Assembly: GCA_002422425.1 (NCBI GenBank)
Contig: DIVG01000079.1
Coordinates: 29,781 to 69,599, forward strand
DNA from: Akkermansiaceae bacterium UBA6138
Lineage (GTDB): Bacteria; Verrucomicrobiota; Verrucomicrobiia; Verrucomicrobiales; DEV007
Direction of reading: 5' to 3'
DNA: 39,819 nucleotides
This document shows, one piece after another, positions 9,167 to 18,618 of this stretch. Position numbers and translations under genes: made by a program. Every line of letters starts with the position of its first letter. The first letter of the stretch is position 1. The notes beneath the pieces are model-generated. The model was given only the letters and a program-made list of their open reading frames with translations, made no database searches and was not told the origin of the DNA.

Positions 9167-9778
9167 TCACACCCGCCGCAGGCGCAGCCGGTTCATCGTC
9201 CGGCCCTCGGCGAGCCATTGCTCTTCGAAGTCGGTCCTGGCATAGAAAAAATCGTCTTCCCCCCAGGATTCTTCCGCAAAAAAATCGCAGCCGCGCTGCA
9301 CCTCGAGTGCCTCGTCAAAGTAGGGGCGGTCGTCGGTGAGAAAGAGCAGCTCCCCGCCCTCCTCAAGCAATCCGTGAAGTGCCCGTAGAAATGACAACTG
9401 ACACATCTGACGGCGGGCCGCGTGTTTTTTCTTCGGCCACGGGTCGGGGCAGAGGAAGTGGATTCGGCTCGCGAAGCCGGTCGGAAGGAGCCAGTTGACC
9501 GCGTAATTCGAGTCGGCCCGGAGGACCCGCACATTCTCCAGTCCGGCGCGGAGCGATTTGCGGCTCACCTTGCGGACCCGGCCGAGGAGCCGCTCGACTC
9601 CGAGAAAGTTCCTTTCGGGGAAATGCTCCGCCATGCGAATAAGAAACGAGCCGTCGCCGCATCCCAGATCGAGTTCGATGGGATTTTCACCGGAAAAGAG
9701 ATCCCCGCGCCCGAGGCGGGCGAACCAGTCCTCGGGATAGATTTCGTTGGGAAAGGGAAAGGGTTCGACCTTTGGCAT
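9167..9778 (-). CDS. trmB: tRNA (guanine-N7-)-methyltransferase
   Basis: Methylates G46 in the variable loop of tRNAs using S-adenosylmethionine. The SAM-binding motif appears as ELDLGCGDGSFL, and the family signature as HFLCPDPWPKKKHAARR, with the tRNA/SAM-site segment FLTDDRPYFDEA near the C-terminus. The start at 9778 (MPKVEPFPFP, 203 residues) is preferred; an in-frame ATG 36 bases upstream would add a 12-residue extension without family resemblance. No Shine-Dalgarno is visible at either. The gene stands alone: the HEAT-protein gene downstream is on the same strand but separated by about 260 bases, and the actP unit upstream is divergent. Confidence 0.93.
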   Translation of the reverse strand: MPKVEPFPFPNEIYPEDWFARLGRGDLFSGENPIELDLGCGDGSFLIRMAEHFPERNFLGVERLLGRVRKVSRKSLRAGLENVRVLRADSNYAVNWLLPTGFASRIHFLCPDPWPKKKHAARRQMCQLSFLRALHGLLEEGGELLFLTDDRPYFDEALEVQRGCDFFAEESWGEDDFFYARTDFEEQWLAEGRTMNRLRLRRV

Positions 9779-10100
9779 CGCTGGGACTGTTAGTCCGAAC
9801 CGGGCGCGAATCAACCCCGCAGCCCGGAGAAGGGGCCGTCCTTCAGCGCTTAGGCACTAAAATTCAACTTTCGGCTAAAGGGAGATGATAAGTGATCTCC
9901 CACATACTATGCCTGAAGAAAATCTGCTGGCCTCCCTGAGCCGAGTGCCGAGACAGACGAAGTCAATCTGCGGGAGAAACAAGAGGTGCCATAATCAGTT
10001 TACAATTTCATTCGTAAGTCCTGGCCGCGGCGTGATCCTGAAAAAGGCCCCCGAGATTTCACTTGGCGGAGTCGCCCGGAGTCTGTTACACCTTTCCCCC
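9779..10100. other. Intergenic region between trmB and the acetate-permease pair
   Basis: About 320 bases between divergent genes. A hairpin-forming sequence, GGGAGAT with ATCTCCC around an 8-base loop, lies at 9880-9901. A longer open frame through this stretch joins the DUF485 gene but its translation shows no family resemblance. CATAAT near 9990 could be a -10 element but has no clear -35 partner. Nothing else is recognised. Confidence 0.5.
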
Positions 10101-10424
10101 ATGTCCCATCAAAATCCTGATCACGACGATTTCATCCACAGCGAGGAGTTCCTGCACCACCTCATGCGCCGCCAGCTGCGCCTTTCCATCGCCTGTGCCG
10201 CCGCCTTTCTCATCCTCCTCTTCGGCCTGCCGGTGGCGAACTACCTCGCCCCCGACTTCATGGCGCAACGGGTCGGCGGATTCACCCTGACCTGGCTCAT
10301 CCTCGGCGTGCTCTTTTTTCCCTTCGTCTGGATCATCGCCCGTATCTTCATCACCCGCTCCATGGCCCTCGAAGAGGCCGAAGTGCTCCTCGCTGCTGAA
10401 GGCAACGAGAAACGCAAAGCCTGA
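10101..10424 (+). CDS. DUF485-family small membrane protein (YjcH-like)
   Basis: A 107-residue inner-membrane protein with two hydrophobic helices (LSIACAAAFLILLFGLPVA and FTLTWLILGVLFFPFVWIIA) and the family pattern of a polar N-terminus, charged loop and C-terminal EEAE segment. DUF485 proteins are typically co-transcribed immediately upstream of the acetate/cation symporter ActP, exactly as here (38-base gap). Their role is probably assembly or function of the permease but is not settled. The ATG at 10101 (MSHQNPDHDDF) was chosen because only the protein from there matches the family; the upstream extension of the frame does not. No Shine-Dalgarno is visible. Confidence 0.85.
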   Translation: MSHQNPDHDDFIHSEEFLHHLMRRQLRLSIACAAAFLILLFGLPVANYLAPDFMAQRVGGFTLTWLILGVLFFPFVWIIARIFITRSMALEEAEVLLAAEGNEKRKA

Positions 10425-10462
10425 GCCTCCGCGCCCCATCCCAGCCCCCACCCTTTTATCTC

Positions 10463-12244
10463 ATGCCTGAAGCCGCTTCCTTCGATTACTGGATCCTCAC
10501 CTTCTCCGCCATCACCGTCATCGTGACGATCTGGATGGGATTCCGATCTGCCAAGACTTCCAAATCCGCCTCCGACTTCTTCGTGGCGGGTCGCTCGGTC
10601 TCGGTGGGCTGGAACGCCTCGGCCATCTCCGGGGAGTACCTCAGCGCCGCGAGCTTCATGGGCATCGCGGGCATGGTCATGCTGTCAGGGTATGATGCCC
10701 TTTGGTACCCTGTCTGCTACGCCTGCGGCTATCTCTTCCTCCTCCTCTTCATCGCGGGACCGCTCCGCCGTTTCGGGGCCTACACCATTCCGGACTTCGC
10801 CGAAGGCCGCTACGACTCGCCCGTCTTCCGCAAAATCGCGGTCTGCTTCGTGCTTTTCATCGGCTTTTTCTACACGATGCCGCAGATGAAAGGCGCCGGC
10901 ACGACCCTCGCCTACATCTTCCCCGGTCTCCCCTACTGGGTCGGGGTCGCCGTCATCGGGGCGGTCATCACGCTCAATGTCGCCCTCGGCGGCATGAAGG
11001 GCATCACCCTCGTTCAGGCGGTTCAGTACTGGATCAAAATGTTCGCGATCTCGGTCCCCATTTTCGTGCTGCTCTCGGTCTATGGCGGCTACGGGGAAAA
11101 CCTTTCGGTCAACCAGTCCGCCGCTGACGTCGCGAGTCCGCCCGCCCTCGTGCAGACGGTCGAGCCCGGCACGCCGCAGCGACTCGCCCTGCCGGAAAAA
11201 GCCCCCGCGGACGAAGCCTGGATCGCTCCCTTCGGCCCGCTCACGACCAAGGCCGCCACCGCCGCCGGCCTTTCTCCCGAAGAGTCTAAGCCGCTCTCCC
11301 TGCTCTACACTTTCTCCCTCATCGTCGCCCTCGTCTGCGGCACGGCGGGACTCCCGCACATCCTCGTCCGCTTTTACACCAATCCGGACGGCGTCGCGGC
11401 GAAGAAGACGACGATGTGGGTGATGATTTTGATCGGGGTCTTTTACGTCTTCCCTCCCGTCTTCGGAGTGCTCGGCCGCAATTTCCTGCCCGAACTCTAC
11501 GCCGCAACAGGCTCGAAGGGGCCCGACAAGGTCGTCCTCGAGTTGCCCATTCTCATCCGCGAAAAATACGGCATCCTCGGGTCCATCCTCAGCGGGATCA
11601 CCTGTGCGGGTGCCTTCGCCGCGTTCATGAGCACCTTCTCCGGTCTCCTCGTCTCGATGACCAGCGCGCTCGCCCATGATGTCTATGGACGCATGTTGCG
11701 CCCGAATTCGACCCCGGCTCAGCGCATGGCGATGTTTAAATGGTGCGCCATCCTCATCGGCGGGGTTTCCGTCATCCTCGGGGCTCTCGTCGAGCCGCTT
11801 GAGATCAACTTCATGGTCGGCCAGGCCTTCGCCATCGCGGCGGCGAGCTACTTCCCGCTCCTCTTCATGAGCGTGTGGTGGCGCGGCATGACGATGAAGG
11901 GGGCGGCCGTCGGCATGCTCACGGGCGGACTCAGCGCGCTGGTTGCCGCGACGCTCGTCAATGCGAGCACCCTCGCCCTCGACAAAGGACCGATGGGCAG
12001 ACTGTTCGCCGGCTTCGGCGGGATGAATGATTTCTGGAAAGAGTATCCCCTCCTCCGCATCCTCGCCGAGCAGCCCGCGATCTGGTCGGTCCCGCTGGCG
12101 ATCGGGCTCATGATCGTGGTCTCAAAAGCCACGAAGAAGACCATCCCCGAAGACATTCGCATGAAGATGCTCGTCCTCCACGCTCCCGAGAAGCTCGGCT
12201 TGAAGCAGGAGTATATCGAAGAACATCAGGGGATGGGGCATTGA
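10463..12244 (+). CDS. actP: Cation/acetate symporter (SSS family)
   Basis: A 593-residue sodium:solute symporter, most like ActP, which imports acetate and other short monocarboxylates. Visible marks are the N-terminal helix followed by SASDFFVAGRSVS, the conserved GEYLSAASFMGIAGM in the core, the AYTIPDFAEGRY loop, and GLPHILVRFYT in the middle. Hydrophobic segments run along the whole length, about 13 helices. A periplasmic loop of about 75 residues rich in Pro/Ala follows the VYGGYGENLS region and accounts for the length above 550. It pairs with the DUF485 gene in one transcription unit. The SSS family has many substrates; the DUF485 partner is the main argument for acetate. Confidence 0.9.
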   Translation: MPEAASFDYWILTFSAITVIVTIWMGFRSAKTSKSASDFFVAGRSVSVGWNASAISGEYLSAASFMGIAGMVMLSGYDALWYPVCYACGYLFLLLFIAGPLRRFGAYTIPDFAEGRYDSPVFRKIAVCFVLFIGFFYTMPQMKGAGTTLAYIFPGLPYWVGVAVIGAVITLNVALGGMKGITLVQAVQYWIKMFAISVPIFVLLSVYGGYGENLSVNQSAADVASPPALVQTVEPGTPQRLALPEKAPADEAWIAPFGPLTTKAATAAGLSPEESKPLSLLYTFSLIVALVCGTAGLPHILVRFYTNPDGVAAKKTTMWVMILIGVFYVFPPVFGVLGRNFLPELYAATGSKGPDKVVLELPILIREKYGILGSILSGITCAGAFAAFMSTFSGLLVSMTSALAHDVYGRMLRPNSTPAQRMAMFKWCAILIGGVSVILGALVEPLEINFMVGQAFAIAAASYFPLLFMSVWWRGMTMKGAAVGMLTGGLSALVAATLVNASTLALDKGPMGRLFAGFGGMNDFWKEYPLLRILAEQPAIWSVPLAIGLMIVVSKATKKTIPEDIRMKMLVLHAPEKLGLKQEYIEEHQGMGH

Positions 12245-12269
12245 TCCCCGTTCTTTTTCCGGCCCCGGG

Positions 12270-12293
12270 AGCAGGGGAGCGATCTCCCCTGCT
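12270..12293. terminator. Hairpin between convergent actP and His-rich protein gene
   Basis: GCAGGGGAG and CTCCCCTGC form a perfect 9-bp stem around CGAT, with flanking A/T. The T-tract on the plus strand is poor (TTCATCT). The position between two convergent genes supports a terminator serving both. Confidence 0.55.
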
Positions 12294-12307
12294 TCATCTC
12301 TCCCCGC

Positions 12308-12778
12308 TCAATGCTCGTGATCGCACGTGCAAGCGTATTCCTTGAGATCACACTCGGAGCAGTCTTTCATGTCGATCGTGAACTTTTCTGTCACGGCTTT
12401 GGCATCGGGTGAAACCTTCACGGTGAGCACGATGGGAACCATGTCACCTGCGGGGAGAGGCTGGTCGGAGACGAGCGAACCGCCGTCACTGGTAAAGGCC
12501 ATCTTCGTGGGTTTGCTCCGCTTCCCGCCGATGGCGGAGACGGTCTGACCGGCGGCGGCGATCGCCTTTTTGTCTTCGCCGAGGAAGGTGATCTTCACCT
12601 TGCGGTCCTCCATCACGAAGAACTCATAGTGCGGCTCGACGGAGTGGATGACACGTCCGCCGTTTGGGCCGGCTTCGCGCTTTGCGTGATCGTGGTCTTT
12701 CTCCTTTTCGGCGGCGTGCAAAGCGGGACTAAGAGCAAGCCCGAAAAGGGCGACGGTGAGGGCGAGGGTGGTTTTCAT
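12308..12778 (-). CDS. Periplasmic His/Cys-rich putative metal-binding protein
   Basis: A 156-residue exported protein: signal peptide MKTTLALTVALFGLALSPALHA, then KEKDHDHAKREAGPNGGRV, a beta-rich middle of about 100 residues, and a C-terminus carrying CSECDLKEYACTCDHEH. Histidine and cysteine clusters at both ends suggest metal binding in the periplasm. The GPNGGRVI motif recurs in small proteins beside CusA/CzcA pumps in environmental bacteria. It is the last gene of the metal-efflux operon, 44 bases after the RND pump. It may be a periplasmic metallochaperone or buffer; the metal cannot be told. Confidence 0.75.
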   Translation of the reverse strand: MKTTLALTVALFGLALSPALHAAEKEKDHDHAKREAGPNGGRVIHSVEPHYEFFVMEDRKVKITFLGEDKKAIAAAGQTVSAIGGKRSKPTKMAFTSDGGSLVSDQPLPAGDMVPIVLTVKVSPDAKAVTEKFTIDMKDCSECDLKEYACTCDHEH

Positions 12779-12822
12779 TTCGGATATCAGGTGGTTTTTG
12801 GTTTTAGTTAGTCAGGAACAAA

Positions 12823-15800
12823 TCAATGGGAAGCTTTCGAGTCGAGAGCGAGGGACCGGGCCGCCGCCTTGCGCCCGATGAGCCAGAAAACTGCCGGGGT
12901 CACGACAAGATCGAGCAGGGTCGAGGACACGAGTCCGCCGACAATGGCGACGGCGACCGGGTGGAGAATTTCTTTTCCCGCCTCCCCCGCCGCGAGGACG
13001 AGGGGAATCAGGGCAATGCCGGCGGAGAGGGCGGTCATGAGAACGGGGACGAGGCGCTCCTGCGTGCCGCGGGTGATCAGCTCAATGCCGAAGGTCCCGC
13101 CCTCGTGGCGCATGAGGTGGAGATAGTGCGAGATCATCATGATCCCGTTCCGCGCGGCAACGCCTCCCACGGCGATGAATCCGACGAGGGTGGCGATGCT
13201 GATGTTGTCAATCTTCCACCAGGTGAAGGCAAGCGCTCCCGCGATCGCGAGCGGGAGATTGAGCATCACCTGCAGGGCGAGCGAGAGGCTGCGGAAATAA
13301 TTCGTGAGCAGCACCACGACGATGAGGACGACCATCGCAAAGAGCACCGCGATGCGTTTCGCGGCTTCCTCGCGGGCGAGATACTCGCCTTCAAAGCGCA
13401 GGGAATACCCTTCGGGAAGGGCGACCTCTTCCGCGACCTCCGCCTGCCACCGCGAGACGAGCGCATCGAGATCGCGTTCGTCGGTGTTGGCGCTGATGAC
13501 GATGCGCCGCTGACCATTCTCGCGATTGATGACGTTAGGACCGTTCACTTCGTATACATCGGCGACAAGAGACAGGGGGAGATGGCGTCCGTCGGGGGTC
13601 TCGACGAGGAGATCGCCGATGCGTTCGGGACGTGTCCGCCAACTCGCGGGAAGTCGCATCACCAAATCGATCGTGGTTTCTCCCTCACGCAATTCCCCGA
13701 GGGTTACTCCGCCGAGAAGACGCGAGACCTGTTCGTTGATCTGCCCCGGCGCCATCCCCTCGGTGCGGGCGCGGTCACGGTTCACCTCGATGCGAACCTG
13801 GGGAATGGGGACCTGGGCTTCGAGATTGATGTCGGTGAGACCGGGCACGGTCTGGCCCGCCTCTTTCACCTGTGCGCCGAGACGACGCAGAGTTTCGAGG
13901 TCGGGGCCGTGGATCTTTACCGCGACTTTCGCGGAGACACCGCTGAGCATGTGACTGAGGCGGTGACCGATGGGCTGACCGACATTCACGAAGGTGCCGG
14001 GAATGCCGCCCAGCTTTTCCCGAATGGCGGCGAAAACCTCGGGACGATCACGGCCTCCGCCATTGAACTCGACGTCGAACTCATTGACCGAGACGGGCAT
14101 GACGTGGTCATCCCGCTCGGCCCGGCCCGCGCGGCGGCCCACGGACTTCACCTCGGGAATGTCGAGGAGCAACTCGACCGCGCGTGCCCCGACTTCGTTC
14201 GACTGGGCAAGCGACGTGCCCGGAGCACTGGCGAATGAGATCGTGGCACTGCCCTCGTTGAAGGCGGGCAGGAACTCTTTCCCCATCCCGGGATAGAGCA
14301 TCGCCGCCCCCGCGACGAGCATCACCACGACCCCGATGACCGCCAGGGGCGCGGCAAAGGCGACCCGCAAAAAAGTTACCCGGGTGAACCATTTTAGCCC
14401 CCGCACGAGCGGCCCGTCGCGGTGCTCCCGGCCTGCCGCCGGCCTGAGGAGAAACGAGCAAAGGACCGGAATGACCGTCAGCGAAACGAGAAACGAGGCC
14501 ACCATGCTGACGATGGTCGCGATCGCGATGGGCCGGAAGAGACGCCCCTCGAGCCCGGCCAAACCTAACAGAGGGACAAAAACAAGGATGATGATGAGGG
14601 TGGCGTAGAGAATACTTGAGCGCACCTCGCTCGAAGCCGACGCGATGACCTCGAGACGCGGGCGCGGACTCGCCGCCGCCGCATTAGCGCGCAGTCGGCG
14701 GAAAACGTTTTCGACATCGACGATGGCATCATCGACGACCATGCCGATGGCCACGGCGATACCGCCCAGCGTCATGCTGTTCACGCTGATGCCGAAGCCG
14801 TCAAAAATGAGCAGGGTGATCGCAAAGGAAAGCGGGATCGCGGTGAGCGTGATGATGGTGGTGCGCAGATTCAGGAGGAAGAGGAAAAGCACGATCGTCA
14901 CCATGATCGCCCCGTCCCGGATTGCCTCTTTGAGATTGCCGACGGCGCTTTCGATGAAGTCCCCCTGACGAAACAGCACTTCCACCTCGACTCCCTCGGG
15001 CAGGCCGGGACGCAATTCCTCGAGCGCCGCTTCGATCGCGGCGGAAAGTCTCAGCGTGTCAAACCCGGGAGCCTTGTCGATGCTGAGGATCACCCCGGGG
15101 CTCTCGCCGGTGTCGCCCTTTTCCCGCGTCGCGATACCGGCGTCACCGCGCATCGTCGCCACTCCGTAGCGGACCCCGGCAACATCACCGATGCGAATGA
15201 GTCTGTCCCCGACCCGCTTGATGATCGTCGCCGCGATCTCGTCGGGGTCGGCGGTCATGGCGAGGTTGCGCACCATGATCTCGCGCGGACCGGACTGGAG
15301 ATAACCACTCGTGGCGTTCCCTGCGGCGAGGGAGACAGCTTTTTCGAGTTCCTCGAGGGTGGCACCCTCGGCCCGCAGCCGCAGGGGATCGGGCTCGACG
15401 TGCAGTTCTTTCACCCCACCGCCGATCGCGAGAACCTCGGCGACTCCCTTGATGCTCTGAAGTCGCCGGGCCACGGTCCATTCGGCGAAGGTGCGCAGAT
15501 CCATCGGCGCAACGGATCCGTCCCGCGATCGAAGCCCGACGAGGAGAATCTCTCCCATGAGCGACGAGACCGGCGTCATGCCGGGCTGGACCTCGTCGGG
15601 CAGTCGCACCGAGTTAAGACGCTCCTGCACGAGTTGCCGGGCATGATAGATGTCCGTGCCCCAGTCAAATTCGACAAACACGAGCGAGAGGCCCACATCG
15701 GAGTTCGAGCGCAGACGATCGAGTCCGCCGACTCCGAGGAGCGCGTTTTCGAGCGGACGCGTCACGAGGGTCTCCACCTCCTCGGGCGCGAGACCGTTCG

Positions 15801-15957
15801 CCTCGGTGAGGACGGTCACCGTCGGCTTCGTCATGTCGGGAAGCACCTCGACCGGCAGAGTCGTCGCGGTGCGGGCGCCGAGCAGGATGACGAGGGCCGC
15901 GAAAGAGAGGACGACCGCCCGATTGGCGAGCGACCAGTTGATCATTTGGTTGAGCAT
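12823..15957 (-). CDS. Heavy-metal efflux RND pump (CusA/CzcA family)
   Basis: A 1044-residue inner-membrane proton antiporter that drives metal ions through the adaptor and outer-membrane channel. It has the RND layout: N-terminal helix (NRAVVLSFAALVILLGARTA), a large periplasmic loop, helices 2-6 with GGIAVAIGMVVDDAIVDVEN holding the proton-relay acidic residues, a second loop, and helices 8-12. The heavy-metal subfamily is indicated by LPVEVLPDMTKP near the N-terminus and SHMLSGVSAKVAVKI in the second loop, where CusA carries a metal-binding Met. Whether it exports Cu/Ag or Zn/Co/Cd is open. It sits 97 bases downstream of the adaptor gene. Confidence 0.93.
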   Translation of the reverse strand: MLNQMINWSLANRAVVLSFAALVILLGARTATTLPVEVLPDMTKPTVTVLTEANGLAPEEVETLVTRPLENALLGVGGLDRLRSNSDVGLSLVFVEFDWGTDIYHARQLVQERLNSVRLPDEVQPGMTPVSSLMGEILLVGLRSRDGSVAPMDLRTFAEWTVARRLQSIKGVAEVLAIGGGVKELHVEPDPLRLRAEGATLEELEKAVSLAAGNATSGYLQSGPREIMVRNLAMTADPDEIAATIIKRVGDRLIRIGDVAGVRYGVATMRGDAGIATREKGDTGESPGVILSIDKAPGFDTLRLSAAIEAALEELRPGLPEGVEVEVLFRQGDFIESAVGNLKEAIRDGAIMVTIVLFLFLLNLRTTIITLTAIPLSFAITLLIFDGFGISVNSMTLGGIAVAIGMVVDDAIVDVENVFRRLRANAAAASPRPRLEVIASASSEVRSSILYATLIIILVFVPLLGLAGLEGRLFRPIAIATIVSMVASFLVSLTVIPVLCSFLLRPAAGREHRDGPLVRGLKWFTRVTFLRVAFAAPLAVIGVVVMLVAGAAMLYPGMGKEFLPAFNEGSATISFASAPGTSLAQSNEVGARAVELLLDIPEVKSVGRRAGRAERDDHVMPVSVNEFDVEFNGGGRDRPEVFAAIREKLGGIPGTFVNVGQPIGHRLSHMLSGVSAKVAVKIHGPDLETLRRLGAQVKEAGQTVPGLTDINLEAQVPIPQVRIEVNRDRARTEGMAPGQINEQVSRLLGGVTLGELREGETTIDLVMRLPASWRTRPERIGDLLVETPDGRHLPLSLVADVYEVNGPNVINRENGQRRIVISANTDERDLDALVSRWQAEVAEEVALPEGYSLRFEGEYLAREEAAKRIAVLFAMVVLIVVVLLTNYFRSLSLALQVMLNLPLAIAGALAFTWWKIDNISIATLVGFIAVGGVAARNGIMMISHYLHLMRHEGGTFGIELITRGTQERLVPVLMTALSAGIALIPLVLAAGEAGKEILHPVAVAIVGGLVSSTLLDLVVTPAVFWLIGRKAAARSLALDSKASH

Positions 15958-16054
15958 TTTTTAGAAAAGGGTTACCAATTGGCTCATGACGAAGCGGGCG
16001 CCGGTCGCCAGATATAGTCGGGAGATTCTCGCCCTGGCGGAAGAGAATGATCCT

Positions 16055-17203
16055 TCATGATTTTAACGAGGATTGAAGTTTACGGTTCCCGAAGGCCGAG
16101 ACGAGCAGGAGAACGAAGAGCACTGCGGTCGTGCCCGCAAAGAAGAGCGTGAGCATGCTCATCGATTCGTGGTCGTCCCCGTGATCTTCACCGTGTTCGT
16201 GATCGTGCTCTGCATGACCGTGGTCTTCGTCACCATGTCCCTCGCCTATCTCGGACCCGTCCTCGTTATGGGAATGGCCGTGGGCGGCGTCGAGGGCTTC
16301 CTTGAGGGAGACGCTGCCGGCTCCGGCAAAGGAGAGCGGGTAGGCCCCTCGGGTGACGACTTCGTCGGCGGGAAAAATTCCCCCGAGAATCTCGACGGCA
16401 CTTTCATTCCTTTCCCCGACCTCGACCGGGGCTTTGACGAAGGCATTGGGGAGATCGAAGTGCTTCACAAAGACAAAGCGATTTGCCCCGCTCCCCTGCA
16501 GCGCCTCGCGGGGAACGCTGAGGACATTTTCGCGTTCACCCGTGATAATGGAAAAGCCCGCCCGCATCCCCGGGCGCAGGTGCCCTTCGGGATTGGCGAG
16601 GCGGAAGACCGCGTCGACCGTGCCGCTCTCCCGGTCCGCCGAAGTGCCGAAGCGTAACAGTTCCCCGGTGAAAATACGGTCGCCGAGAGCATCGACCCGG
16701 ATTTCCGCCCGGCTCCCGACGGAGATCTTCGCCGCAAGATGCTCGGGCACCTTCGCCACCGCATCGACTTCACCGAGGTCGATGATCTCGATGAGGGCAC
16801 GCTCGGGTTCGACCGCTTCGCCCGGTCGAATTTCCACCGCGGTAACCACGCCGCCGAGCGGAGCCTTCAGCGGGATCACCGGTGGCGGGTCTCCCGGTTG
16901 CCGGCTCTCGACCTTCGCCACCTCGTCGCCCGTCGCAATAACATCGCCGGGAACGACCTTCAACTCCGTGAGTCTTCCCGCAATGCGACTGCTCACCACT
17001 CCGGACTTCCCCGGAACAAACTCGATCCGTCCCAGGGTGAAGACGGTCTGCGAGAAATCGGATTCTTCGGCCATGACCGTTTCGATGCCGAGATTTTTGA
17101 CCCCGAGTTCGTCGAGGATGATGACCTCTTCGCCCTCCTCTCCCGGCAGGGAGACGGGAGCGAGAAGGCTCAGAATGGAGAGCAGAGAGAACAGGCGTTT
17201 CAT
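16055..17203 (-). CDS. Efflux RND periplasmic adaptor (CusB/CzcB-like)
   Basis: A 382-residue membrane-fusion protein linking the RND pump to the outer-membrane factor. It has a signal peptide (MKRLFSLLSILSLLAPVSLPG), a lipoyl-type domain (SSRIAGRLTELKVVPGDVI and PLGGVVTAVEIRPGEAVE), a beta-barrel (GSRAEIRVDALGDR, HLRPGMRAGFSI), and a membrane-proximal domain. Unusually, the C-terminus carries a His/Asp/Glu-rich stretch with repeated GHxH and DHxH elements, followed by a predicted transmembrane helix (LTLFFAGTTAVLFVLLLVSAF). So this adaptor seems anchored at its C-terminus and armed with an extra metal-binding tail. Its ATG overlaps the stop of the upstream gene by 4 bases (ATGA), showing translational coupling. 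Confidence 0.9.
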   Translation of the reverse strand: MKRLFSLLSILSLLAPVSLPGEEGEEVIILDELGVKNLGIETVMAEESDFSQTVFTLGRIEFVPGKSGVVSSRIAGRLTELKVVPGDVIATGDEVAKVESRQPGDPPPVIPLKAPLGGVVTAVEIRPGEAVEPERALIEIIDLGEVDAVAKVPEHLAAKISVGSRAEIRVDALGDRIFTGELLRFGTSADRESGTVDAVFRLANPEGHLRPGMRAGFSIITGERENVLSVPREALQGSGANRFVFVKHFDLPNAFVKAPVEVGERNESAVEILGGIFPADEVVTRGAYPLSFAGAGSVSLKEALDAAHGHSHNEDGSEIGEGHGDEDHGHAEHDHEHGEDHGDDHESMSMLTLFFAGTTAVLFVLLLVSAFGNRKLQSSLKS

Positions 17204-18483
17204 TTTTCAGTCGGTCGGGAAATGGTCAGTCCGGGATACGCACCGGTGACAAAGCGCACCCGTGCGTCGGCGAGATGGTAATCGGCAAGGAATCCGGCCG
17301 CGGCGGCGCGCAGCTGAAGGACCTGCTCCTGCGCTTTTTGTACCTGCGTCAGGGTCGCCTCGCCTTTTTCGTAAGCGGCGCGGAAGCCGGTGAGATTTTC
17401 TTCGGCGAGGTCGAGCAGTTCACCCCGTGCTTCGTGGGCGAGCTGCCACGAGTCGAGGCGACGCTGCCAGGCCTCTTCACATTCGGCGCGGACGGTAAAC
17501 TGCGCGGCCTCCACCCCCTCGGCGGCGGCTTCGGCATCGATCTGCGCCCGGGCGATTCCCTCCTGATTCTTCTGGCGAAAGGGTAAAGGAATGGAGATCC
17601 CGACCCCGGCAAAGGTATTTCTGTCACGCCCGGTCGGATCGTCCACTGCGTCCTCGCCCTCGACGAAAACTTTCACCTCGATGTCCTCCCAGCGTTTGCT
17701 CTCTTCGAGGGCGATCGCGGCGCGGGCCTCGTCGGTTTTGGCGAGGGCGAGGACGTGGTCTGGCCGGCGCGACAGGATCGGGGCGATGTCCCCCCCGGTG
17801 GCGGGCCGCGCGGCGGGCAGGTCGAGCGAACCGGCGAGACTCGGCACGGCATCGGCCTCGAGTCCGATGAGCTGATTGAGCGCGAATCGCTGCTGCTTCT
17901 CCTGAGTCTGAAGCAGCTTGAACTCCTGCTCGAGAGTGCGGCCGTTCAGGGTCGCCTGCATCACGTCGAGCTTCGAGGCTTCTCCAAGCTTTGCCCTTTC
18001 CTCGAGAAACAGGACGATCTCTTTGTTCAGGGTGACACCCTCCCGGGCGAGTCGGATTTTTTCCCGGGTTACGAGCAGTTCGACGACGGCACGATCGACC
18101 TCTCCCGCCAGCTCACGGCGCCGTTCCACCACCTCGGCCTCGGCGAGGATGACCTGCCAGCGGCGCAGTCCTTTTTCTTTTTTCAGTTTCGAGGTGAGGG
18201 GGAAGCGCTGGGAAAAGGCGACCTCGTAGTTGCCCTCCCCCTCGTCGAGACCAACCCCGTCGCCGCTCGCGCTGAGCTCGAGTTCGGGATTGTCGAGGCG
18301 GCCCGCCCATTGCACCCGCGAGGCGGCACGTTTGATTTCCAGAGAAGCGATTCGCAGCTCCCGATGGTTCGCGAAGGCGAGCGAGATGGCCTTGTCACGG
18401 GAAAGGGCAACGGTCCCCTCGGCGCAGAACACGGAGGAACCGGCGAGAAGACAGGTCAGGAGAATGGAGAAAATGGGATTCAT
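17200..18483 (-). CDS. Outer-membrane efflux factor (TolC/CusC family)
   Basis: A 427-residue outer-membrane channel component. It opens with a signal peptide (MNPIFSILLTCLLAGSSVFCAEG) and shows the TolC-type duplicated pattern of long alternating helices (LSRDKAISLAFANHRELRIA; later ALAKTDEARAAIALEESKRW) with short beta segments such as ELSASGDG and NTFAGVGISIPLP. The ATG at 18483 was chosen because it starts the signal peptide; the frame extends 28 codons upstream without one. A Cys at the end of the hydrophobic stretch (SSVFC) could instead be a lipobox, and the alternative is that the protein is lipid-anchored like CusC. It is translationally coupled to the adaptor gene. Confidence 0.88.
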   Translation of the reverse strand: MNPIFSILLTCLLAGSSVFCAEGTVALSRDKAISLAFANHRELRIASLEIKRAASRVQWAGRLDNPELELSASGDGVGLDEGEGNYEVAFSQRFPLTSKLKKEKGLRRWQVILAEAEVVERRRELAGEVDRAVVELLVTREKIRLAREGVTLNKEIVLFLEERAKLGEASKLDVMQATLNGRTLEQEFKLLQTQEKQQRFALNQLIGLEADAVPSLAGSLDLPAARPATGGDIAPILSRRPDHVLALAKTDEARAAIALEESKRWEDIEVKVFVEGEDAVDDPTGRDRNTFAGVGISIPLPFRQKNQEGIARAQIDAEAAAEGVEAAQFTVRAECEEAWQRRLDSWQLAHEARGELLDLAEENLTGFRAAYEKGEATLTQVQKAQEQVLQLRAAAAGFLADYHLADARVRFVTGAYPGLTISRPTEK

Positions 18484-18618
18484 GGAGAAAGACGCGGCAA
18501 GGAAAGGAATCCGGGAAGACATCGCCGGAATCGGAAAAATCAGCGACTGCGCGCGTTCACACGACACTCCTGCCGATGCACGGGCACGGAGAGGCGGAAG
18601 GGGCAGTCCCGGGAGGGA

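Noticed and set aside
9885..10100. Upstream extension of the DUF485 protein by 72 residues
   Set aside because: The added residues show no family similarity or signal peptide; the family length fits the start at 10101.
12270..12293. Hairpin as a REP-type mobile palindrome
   Set aside because: No second copy was noticed in the window, and its place between convergent genes is explained by termination.
12826..14238. 470-codon plus-strand frame over the RND pump gene
   Set aside because: Same kind of coding shadow; the minus strand carries all RND family motifs.
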